This document shows, one piece after another, positions 33,332 to 39,460 of a stretch of 39,460 bases of DNA (the stretch's first letter is position 1; each line of letters opens with the position of its first letter). A program made the translations under genes and the position numbers. The stretch lies in contig NZ_JABAFY010000025.1 of NCBI RefSeq assembly GCF_012843875.1, forward strand, positions 1 to 39,460, given 5' to 3'. The notes under the pieces were generated by a model. It made no database searches. It worked only from the letters and a program-made list of their open reading frames with translations, and was not told the DNA's origin. This DNA is from Desulfovibrio piger. Lineage in GTDB: Bacteria > Desulfobacterota > Desulfovibrionia > Desulfovibrionales > Desulfovibrionaceae.

Positions 33332-35974
33332 ATGCGCGCACTGCTCCCCATTCTGCCCCGCCCCAGCCGCTACGCCGGTATCGAAGAGGGCGCCTGCCAC
33401 AAAGACCCTGCCCAGGTTCGCCTGCGTGTGGGCCTGGCCTTTCCCGATACCTATGAAGTCGGCATGTCCTATCTGGGGCAGAAGATCCTTTACGGTATCG
33501 TCAATAGCCACGAACACTGGTGGGCCGAACGGGTCATGGCCCCGGAACGCGAAGCAGGCGACATCCTGCGGCAACACGGCTGCCCGCTGGGCACGCTGGA
33601 ATCCGGCACGCCGCTGCGTGACCTGCACTGCCTTTCCTTCTCCATCACCCATGAGCTGTGCTACACCAACGTGCTCTACATGCTGGAGCTGGGCAACATC
33701 CCCCTGCGCACGGCCGACAGACCGCAGGATCTGCGCCAGTGCCCGCTGGTCATCGCCGGTGGCGGCGCCCTGCTGAGCGCCGAGCCGCTGGCCCCCTTCA
33801 TCGATCTGATGGTGCTGGGCGACGGCGAAGAATCCCTGCCCGATGTGCTGCGCCTGCTGGAACAGGCCCTGGACGAAGGCTGGACGCGTGACCGCTGTCT
33901 GGAAGAGGCCCGCCACATCCATGGCGTCTACATCCCCTCTTTCTTCACGCCGGATGCGGAAGGCCGTTTGCAGCCCCGTTTTGCCGACCACGCCCGGCCC
34001 TCGCGACGCATCGTGGCCGACTTCGACAAGGTGGCCTACCCCACCAGCCAGGTGGTGCCCATCGGCGCGGTGCACAACCGCCTGTCGCTGGAGATCGCCC
34101 GCGGCTGTACGCGCGGCTGCCGTTTCTGCCATGCGGGCATGGTCTACCGCCCCGTGCGCGAACGGTCGCTGGACACCATCACCGGCCTGCTGGACGACTG
34201 CCTGAAAAAGACGGGCTTTGACGAGATTTCCTTCCTTTCGCTGAGCACGGGCGACTTTTCCGCGCTCAAGACCCTGAGCCACGGCGTGCTGGGCCGCTGC
34301 GCCCAGGAACAGATCAGCCTTTCGCTGCCGTCGTTGCGCGTGGGCTCCATCGACGACGAGATCATGCAGCGCATGTCCGACCTGCGCCGCACGGGCTGTA
34401 CCCTGGCCCCCGAAGCGGGCAGCCAGCGCCTGCGTGACGTCATCAACAAGGGCGTCACCGAGGAACAGGTGCTGCTGCATGTGCAGAAGCTGCTGGAATA
34501 CGGCTGGCGTCAGGTCAAACTCTATTTCATGATCGGCCTGCCCACCGAGACTGACGAGGACCTCAAGGCCATCGCCGACCTTTGCCGCAAGGTGCGCGAC
34601 GCCGCGGGCAAGGGCAATCCGCGCCTGCAGGTCACGGCGGCGCTCTCGCCCTTCGTGCCCAAGCCCTTCACGCCCTTCCAGTGGGTGGAACAGATCAGCC
34701 AGGAAGAGATCCAGCGCCGTGTGCAGGTGGTGCGCAACGAATTCAAGGGCCAGAAGTTCCTCAAGCTGCGCTGGCACGAACCGGCCATGAGCCATCTGGA
34801 AGGCATCCTTTCCCGCGCTGACCGCCGTCTGGCCGATGTGGTGGAAAAGGTCTACCGCAAGGGCGGCATCTTCACCAGCTGGATCGAAGGTTTCGATCTG
34901 GCCCCCTGGCTGGAAGCCCTGGAAGAATGCGGCCTGACCGCCGACGAATTCACCCGGGCCCGCAGCATGGACGAATACCTGCCCTGGGAACATCTGGAGG
35001 CCGGCATCTCGCCCGAATTCCTGCGCCGCGAATACGAGCGTGCGCTGGCGGGCAAGGTCACGGAAGACTGCCGCTACCATGCCTGCCGCCAGTGCGGCGC
35101 CTGCGACACCAAGGCCGGGCCTTCGCGCATGCCTCATGCCAGCCTGGGCGAGGACGGCCAGCCGCTGGAGCACCACAACCGTCTGGTCTTCCCCCAGCGT
35201 GACCAGCAGGCCCACCAGCCCGCCCGTGACGAGGAAGGACGCATCATCTGCCGTACCCACGAGAACAAACCGCCGCAGATCGCGCCGGAGCTGGCCGTCA
35301 AGGCCGTCCAGTACCGCATCTGGCATACCAAGACCGGCGGCAGCTCCTACCTCAGCCAGCTGGAGCTCCAGGCCATCCTCGACCGCGCGCTGCGCCGTGC
35401 CGATCTGCCCATGGCCTTCTCGCAGGGCTTCCATCCCATGCCGCTGATGTCCTTTGGCCGGGCCCTGCCGGTGGGCATGGAAAGCCGGGCCGAATGGTTC
35501 GCCATCACCCTGCGCACCCCCATGTCCGCTGCCGAAGTGCATACCCGTCTGGCCGCGGCCCTGCCCACGGGCATGGCCGTCATCCGCGTGGAAGAAGTGG
35601 ACAAGAGCCGCCGCACGGAACAGTCCGTGGCCGAGACCTTCCGCCTGCGCACCGGCAGCATCGACGGTGAAGGCCTTTCGCTGGCGGCCGTACGCGACTG
35701 CTTTGCGGCCTTCGCCGCCCAGGAAAGCGTCATGCTGACCCGCGAGACCAAGAAGGGCCCGCGTACCAGCGACATCCGCCGCCACCTGCTGCGCTGGAAG
35801 GAACTGGAGGACGGCAGCCTGGAATTCAGCCTGGACTGGAGCGACGGCTACCTTTCGCCCCTGCTGCTCTGCACCAGCATCTGCGCCTCACTGGGTGACG
35901 AGTCCCGCCTGCGGGCGCTGCTGCGCCTGAGCAAGACGGCCCAGCATTTCGCGGACGGCCAGGTCTGCCCGTAA
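33332..35974 (+). CDS. Radical SAM protein fused to a DUF2344 (TIGR03936) domain
   Basis: Family TIGR03960-like; the exact reaction is unknown to me. From the ATG at 33332 it has 880 residues: an N-terminal B12-binding-like domain (about 20-210, GLAFPDTYEVGMSYLG...GDGEESL), a radical SAM core with the cluster cysteines Cys259, Cys263 and Cys266 (CTRGCRFC), a middle CRQCGAC cysteine group, and a C-terminal DUF2344 domain from about 645 (YRIWHTKTGGSSYLSQLE...SQGFHPMPLMSFG). Two ATGs six bases apart begin the frame; the second is better spaced from AGGGA. In many bacteria it sits beside the RNase E/G gene; that gene is absent here. A terminator follows. Confidence 0.93.
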   Translation: MRALLPILPRPSRYAGIEEGACHKDPAQVRLRVGLAFPDTYEVGMSYLGQKILYGIVNSHEHWWAERVMAPEREAGDILRQHGCPLGTLESGTPLRDLHCLSFSITHELCYTNVLYMLELGNIPLRTADRPQDLRQCPLVIAGGGALLSAEPLAPFIDLMVLGDGEESLPDVLRLLEQALDEGWTRDRCLEEARHIHGVYIPSFFTPDAEGRLQPRFADHARPSRRIVADFDKVAYPTSQVVPIGAVHNRLSLEIARGCTRGCRFCHAGMVYRPVRERSLDTITGLLDDCLKKTGFDEISFLSLSTGDFSALKTLSHGVLGRCAQEQISLSLPSLRVGSIDDEIMQRMSDLRRTGCTLAPEAGSQRLRDVINKGVTEEQVLLHVQKLLEYGWRQVKLYFMIGLPTETDEDLKAIADLCRKVRDAAGKGNPRLQVTAALSPFVPKPFTPFQWVEQISQEEIQRRVQVVRNEFKGQKFLKLRWHEPAMSHLEGILSRADRRLADVVEKVYRKGGIFTSWIEGFDLAPWLEALEECGLTADEFTRARSMDEYLPWEHLEAGISPEFLRREYERALAGKVTEDCRYHACRQCGACDTKAGPSRMPHASLGEDGQPLEHHNRLVFPQRDQQAHQPARDEEGRIICRTHENKPPQIAPELAVKAVQYRIWHTKTGGSSYLSQLELQAILDRALRRADLPMAFSQGFHPMPLMSFGRALPVGMESRAEWFAITLRTPMSAAEVHTRLAAALPTGMAVIRVEEVDKSRRTEQSVAETFRLRTGSIDGEGLSLAAVRDCFAAFAAQESVMLTRETKKGPRTSDIRRHLLRWKELEDGSLEFSLDWSDGYLSPLLLCTSICASLGDESRLRALLRLSKTAQHFADGQVCP

Positions 35975-35985
35975 AGGATCATTTC

Positions 35986-36034
35986 AGGGCCTTCCGAGGA
36001 TGGATGCTCCATCCGGTTGCGGAAGGCCCTTTTT
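35986..36034 (+). terminator. Intrinsic terminator
   Basis: Outer 11-pair stem (AGGGCCTTCCG/CGGAAGGCCCT) with an inner GGATGGA/TCCATCC helix, followed by T5. Confidence 0.92.
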
Positions 36035-36109
36035 GCGGCTCTGCTCCGGCCGCGCCATCGTGCCGGAAAGCATCCCGCCCAATATGTTCTGCTCATATCA
36101 GGAGGCATC

Positions 36110-36736
36110 ATGGCTCCCCGTTCCACCACGGAAACGTTCTTCTTTTTCGGTGATTCCCTGACCCTGGGCGTCAATGACAATGCCATGCCCGGCGGCTGGG
36201 TCAGCCGCCTTGTGCTGCTGGGTTCCCAGGCCGGCTGGTACGATATGCCGCCCGCCACCTTCTACAATCTGGGCGTGCGCCGCCATACCTCCACGGACAT
36301 CGCCGCCCGCTGGCAGGCCGAAGTGGCGTCCCGCCAGATCCCCGGCACCATCAACCATCTGGCCTTCTGCCCGGGCGTGGTGGACATGTCTCCTGCCCAG
36401 ATGCGGCCGGTGGACGAGGTCTGCGCCACGGTCATGCAGATGCTGGATCAGGCCTCGGCCCTGGGTCCGGTCTTGCTTATCTGCCCGCCTCCTGTTAAAG
36501 AGCCCGCCATGAGCCAGCGCATCGCCTCGCTCTGCGAGGCCTATGTGACGGCATGTGCCCGCAAGGGACATCCCTGTGCCGATGTGCACGCCGCTCTGGC
36601 GGCCTCGCCCGAGTACATGGATGATCTTGAGGATGGCCTGCATCCCGGCCCGCAGGGCGCTGCCCTGATGGCCCGTCTGCTGGCTGAAGACCCGGCCGTA
36701 CGCCGCTTTTTTCTGACCGCCAAACAGGATGATTGA
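36110..36736 (+). CDS. SGNH/GDSL-family hydrolase with altered motif
   Basis: An esterase/acylhydrolase-like fold. The 208 residues from the ATG at 36110 (AGGAGG upstream) show block I GDSLTLG with nucleophile Ser16, a block II-like NLGVRRHTS, and block V DGLHPGPQG with Asp175 and His178. Block III, normally GxND, reads GVVD (89-92), so the oxyanion-hole Asn is replaced by Val. There is no signal peptide, so the protein is probably cytoplasmic. The next small gene begins at its 3' end, suggesting cotranscription. Substrate unknown. Confidence 0.88.
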   Translation: MAPRSTTETFFFFGDSLTLGVNDNAMPGGWVSRLVLLGSQAGWYDMPPATFYNLGVRRHTSTDIAARWQAEVASRQIPGTINHLAFCPGVVDMSPAQMRPVDEVCATVMQMLDQASALGPVLLICPPPVKEPAMSQRIASLCEAYVTACARKGHPCADVHAALAASPEYMDDLEDGLHPGPQGAALMARLLAEDPAVRRFFLTAKQDD

Positions 36737-36737
36737 T

Positions 36738-36959
36738 ATGGGCTCCTGCCAGCCTTTCGTCGATGACGAACCCTTTGACAAGCGCGTGAAGACGCTTGCC
36801 GACAATGAATTGCTGGAGATCTGGGAAGAGACCCAGCAGCTGGAAGATCTGCTGCGCACCCAGATGCAGACCGACCTTGCCATGGCCCCCGAATACGAGC
36901 GCCTCATCGTCAGTGAGCTGCAGCTGCGCAGCAACAGGGCTTTGCTGCACGTCCGCTAG
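36738..36959 (+). CDS. Small hypothetical protein, 73 residues
   Basis: I recognise no family. The frame opens with ATG at 36729 inside the SGNH gene; the ATG at 36738, just after that gene's stop, has AGGAT at a better distance. The product is highly helical, acidic and soluble (NELLEIWEETQQLEDLLRTQ), ending in a basic LRSNRALLHVR. Close spacing indicates translational coupling to the hydrolase. Codon use matches neighbours. Confidence 0.75.
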   Translation: MGSCQPFVDDEPFDKRVKTLADNELLEIWEETQQLEDLLRTQMQTDLAMAPEYERLIVSELQLRSNRALLHVR

Positions 36960-37093
36960 CGTTGCCGGATCGTTGGGCGGGCGGTCCCGTGGGCTTTTCT
37001 TGCTCACAGACACAATCTGTGACCGCCAGCGCGCCGTCCGGCGCACAGAGGGAAGCCATTCCCCTCCCTGCCCTTCCTCAAACACGTTTCCTC

Positions 37094-37128
37094 AGGCCGG
37101 TCCCCTCGCGGGGCCGGCCTTCATTTTT
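37094..37128 (+). terminator. Intrinsic terminator
   Basis: Stem AGGCCGG-CCCC with GGGG-CCGGCCT (one bulged T), loop TCGC, then TCATTTTT. It is the plus-strand stop for the SGNH hydrolase group, or for an RNA encoded in the spacer. Confidence 0.8.
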
Positions 37129-37314
37129 CCCAGTTTTTTCGCATCATGCGGCCCGAACGTTCCTTTTTGGCGCCACGAGCATAGGAAAGCCGCAGCTTTC
37201 GCGCCCCAGGAATGGCCGCAGCCGCAAACGCCCTCTTCCTTTCCGGGGCGATCCATCATTCGCCAGGCCTCAAGTCCCCCATGCCAGACAGGGATACCTG
37301 CAAAGAAAGCCCAT

Positions 37315-37346
37315 AAAAAAGGCCTGTGGCGTCACCACAGGCCTTT
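37315..37346 (-). terminator. Intrinsic terminator of dsbD
   Basis: Perfect 12-pair stem (AAAGGCCTGTGG and complement) with a five-base loop; T6 follows on the minus strand. Confidence 0.95.
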
Positions 37347-37373
37347 CATCATTTTCAGGTCATACGGCTCAGG

Positions 37374-39290
37374 CTATTGCCCGAACGCTTTTTCCAGGGC
37401 ATCTTCCAGCGTCCCGGCCGTATAGACGTCACGCAGCACCAGCGGGGACGAAGCCTGCTCCCCTGCCGGGAACAGGGCCGTCAGCGGTATGCTCTTGCTG
37501 CCCAGGGCCTCCAGCAGGCGGATGCCGTACGCATTGACGCCCGTCAGGTCCACGCGGATCAGTTCCATGCCGTAGCGCGCACGCAGCTTGCGCATCCGCT
37601 CATCGGTCAGCACCGTAGCTTCCAGCACCTTGCAGTTGGGGCAGGAATCCGCCGTGAATTCCAGCAGCATGGCTTTCTGGCCCAGATCGGCCTGGAACTG
37701 TTCGGGGCTGAATTCCCGCCACTGCACCAGCGGTGCGGCAGGTCGCAGGACCCAGATGAAGGAGCCCACCAGTATCAGGACCGTCAGGGCCCCGATGATG
37801 CGGCAACGCAGGCGGGGGGAGGCGGGGCCGCAGAACTGGCCCCAGAGCCAGGCCACCAGCGAAAGCACCAGCAGCACGCACAGGACCTGCATATGCTTTT
37901 CCACCGGCAGGATGGAGAGCAGATACAGGGCCGTGCCCAGCAGGCAGAAGCCTAGGACACGTTCAAAGACTTTCATCCAGTTGCCCGGACGCGGCAGGAT
38001 GCGGGCCAGCTGGGGCCAGATGCTGAACAGGATGTACGGCAGGGCCATGCCCAGGCCCACGGCCCAAAAGACCACCATCAGGACCAGCAGAGGCTGGGTG
38101 AAGGCCCAGCCCAGCACACCGCCCAGCAGCGGGCCGCTGCACGGCGTGGCCAGGAAGGTGGAGACCAGACCGGTCAGGTAGGGTTGCAGACGGGGATTCT
38201 TGCTGTTGGCACCGGCCTTGAGGTCGATGACCGGCAGGGTGAAGACCCCCAGCATGGAAAGGCCCATGAGGAAGACCAGCATCACCAGGCCCAGCAGCAG
38301 GCTCTGCTGCTGATAGAGCTGCCCCCAGATCATGTCGGCGGCGCCCAGCACCAGGGCCAGCAGGGTGAACAGGGTCATGATGCCTGCGGAGAAAAAGAGG
38401 TTGTGCTCACGGAAACGCCGCAGGCTCTCCTTGTCTCCCCTGCCGCCCATGAGCAGCAGACCGCTGATCTTGAAGGTCAGCACCGGCAGGACGCAGGGCA
38501 TGGCATTGAGCAGCAGGCCCGCCAGAATGCCCACGGCAAGCGCCATGCCGAATCCCGATATCTCCACAGAGCCGTCAGCATGCTGCGGCGTCAGCTCCAG
38601 GGCAAAACCGTCCGGGGGCGGCAGGGGCTTTTCGCCGTCTTCCTCCTGCAGGGCGGCCAGCGGGTCCTGCGCCGGATCCGTAACGGCACTCAGGCCGCCC
38701 GCTCCGCCCTCGTCCATGGCAAAAGGCAGACCGGACACAGGGGCGCTGCCTTTGGAGAGCACGGGCGGCAAACGCCGCAATTCTTCCCAGCGGGCCTTCC
38801 AGGGGGCCTCTTCCAATCCGGGCAAGGTATCCGGTACCTGGCCGCTGATGGTCTGCGAGACCGGAAGACAATTGCGCGAGGAACAGAGCAGCATGCTCAG
38901 GACAGCCTCAAAGCCGCGATGCCGGGCCTCGTGCGGCAAAAGGACGAACAGGGTCGTGGGGCTTTCGTAAACGTAGACGGTCGCATCAGGATCGAACAGA
39001 TCCCGCTGCATGAAGCCCTGCGGATACCAGACGGGCAGTCCGCTGCCGTCATCCAGACGGATGGAAAGCGTGGTCGGGCGTCCGGCATCTCCGGATTCAT
39101 GGGCATAGGCATGGTAGCCTTGCGGGAATGCCATCTCCACAGCCATAACGATGCCGTCAGGGCCTTCAGCAAAATGCGGCTGCACGGATACGATGTCCGC
39201 CGCAGCGGACTCTCTCGTATCTATTTGGAATATAAACAAAAATAAAACAAGCACCCCAATCAGGGCAGCAAAGTTCCGTGTTTTTTTCAT
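37374..39290 (-). CDS. dsbD: Thiol:disulfide interchange protein, DsbD/ScsB type
   Basis: It carries electrons from cytoplasmic thioredoxin across the membrane to periplasmic proteins. From the ATG at 39290 (AGAGG upstream; a GTG at 39311 is possible) it has 638 residues: a signal peptide (MKKTRNFAALIGVLVLFLF), a periplasmic N-terminal domain with Cys136 and Cys141 (CSSRNC), a membrane domain of about eight helices with paired Cys266 (AMPCVLP) and Cys384 (TPCSGP), and a C-terminal thioredoxin domain with Cys550-Pro-Asn-Cys553. All three redox pairs are intact. Cytochrome c maturation or periplasmic thiol reduction is likely. A TATAGT box lies upstream without a clear -35. Confidence 0.95.
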   Translation of the reverse strand: MKKTRNFAALIGVLVLFLFIFQIDTRESAAADIVSVQPHFAEGPDGIVMAVEMAFPQGYHAYAHESGDAGRPTTLSIRLDDGSGLPVWYPQGFMQRDLFDPDATVYVYESPTTLFVLLPHEARHRGFEAVLSMLLCSSRNCLPVSQTISGQVPDTLPGLEEAPWKARWEELRRLPPVLSKGSAPVSGLPFAMDEGGAGGLSAVTDPAQDPLAALQEEDGEKPLPPPDGFALELTPQHADGSVEISGFGMALAVGILAGLLLNAMPCVLPVLTFKISGLLLMGGRGDKESLRRFREHNLFFSAGIMTLFTLLALVLGAADMIWGQLYQQQSLLLGLVMLVFLMGLSMLGVFTLPVIDLKAGANSKNPRLQPYLTGLVSTFLATPCSGPLLGGVLGWAFTQPLLVLMVVFWAVGLGMALPYILFSIWPQLARILPRPGNWMKVFERVLGFCLLGTALYLLSILPVEKHMQVLCVLLVLSLVAWLWGQFCGPASPRLRCRIIGALTVLILVGSFIWVLRPAAPLVQWREFSPEQFQADLGQKAMLLEFTADSCPNCKVLEATVLTDERMRKLRARYGMELIRVDLTGVNAYGIRLLEALGSKSIPLTALFPAGEQASSPLVLRDVYTAGTLEDALEKAFGQ

Positions 39291-39341
39291 CAAATACCTC
39301 TGGGAAGGCACTATAAAATCTTTTTTTTTCTTTTAAAAGTG

Positions 39342-39370
39342 TTGACAGAGAGGCCGCAAAAGAGTAGGTC
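39342..39370 (+). promoter_or_regulatory. Promoter of tRNA-Lys
   Basis: Perfect TTGACA (39342-39347), 17 bases, TAGGTC (39365-39370). The start would fall a few bases before the mature tRNA. Confidence 0.65.
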
Positions 39371-39384
39371 TCTTTTTCGCGGAT

Positions 39385-39460
<76 letters not shown>

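Larger units (their letters stand above)
36960..37373. other. Structured spacer between convergent genes
   Basis: No gene is seen. The first part has many hairpins: TCACAGA/TCTGTGA (37004-37022) closed by GGCGGTC/GACCGCC (36980-36986 with 37021-37027), a GCGCCG/CGGCGC-type hairpin near 37031-37044, and GGGAA/TTCCC near 37050-37065, ending in the terminator at 37094. Bases 37129-37310 show nothing I can name. The dsbD terminator closes the region. Confidence 0.5.

Overview
The window is a stretch of high-GC bacterial chromosome made mostly of housekeeping genes. Protein resemblance and gene order point to a Desulfovibrio-like sulfate reducer (Desulfovibrionaceae). Supporting signs are a mannose-type PTS set beside rpoN/hpf/rapZ, a methionyl-tRNA synthetase next to a RicT/PSP1 protein, a fused ispDF, an AddAB-type nuclease and a radical SAM/DUF2344 fusion. 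This assignment is an inference from recognition; no database search was run.

Layout. 1-2123 (minus strand): the end of a tripartite tricarboxylate transporter locus, whose binding-protein gene is frameshifted, then two identical tRNA-Met genes each with its own promoter and terminator. 2154-3497: uppP and a small unknown gene. 3632-6759: a ricT-metG operon. 6941-15156 (plus): an HD-domain protein, a phosphofructokinase, and overlapping addA and addB. 15270-18366: an FMN oxidoreductase, an unknown Cys-rich protein, rpmB (L28) with a hairpin-rich leader, and a rhomboid protease. 18417-23161 (minus): the operon rpoN-hpf-rapZ-EIIA-EIIB-EIIC; EIIC is out of frame at a run of nine Ts. 23231-24934: pyrG. 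25055-31594 (plus): purQ, a promoter-to-terminator unit encoding a candidate small structured RNA, a Nif3-like protein, a coiled-coil zinc-ribbon protein, rnpB, ispDF, an acyl-CoA ligase and dtd. 31595-32817: a structured spacer and rnc (minus). 32829-36959 (plus): a small unknown gene, the radical SAM/DUF2344 protein, an SGNH hydrolase with an altered motif, and a small unknown gene. 36960-39290: a structured spacer and dsbD (minus). 39342-39460: tRNA-Lys(CUU), ending exactly at the window edge.

Together the genes cover translation (metG, rpmB, dtd, three tRNAs, rnpB, rnc, hpf), envelope precursors (uppP, ispDF, with rapZ possibly regulatory), nucleotide synthesis (pyrG, purQ), DNA repair (addAB) and regulation (rpoN, rapZ, PTS proteins). 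I see no prophage, insertion sequence, CRISPR array or defence island. The most interesting items are regulatory: the candidate small RNA at 26017-26132, the rpmB leader, the T9 frameshift in EIIC with no EIID gene beside it, and a near-consensus sigma-54 site in front of rpoN itself. I did not find a clear new multi-gene system.
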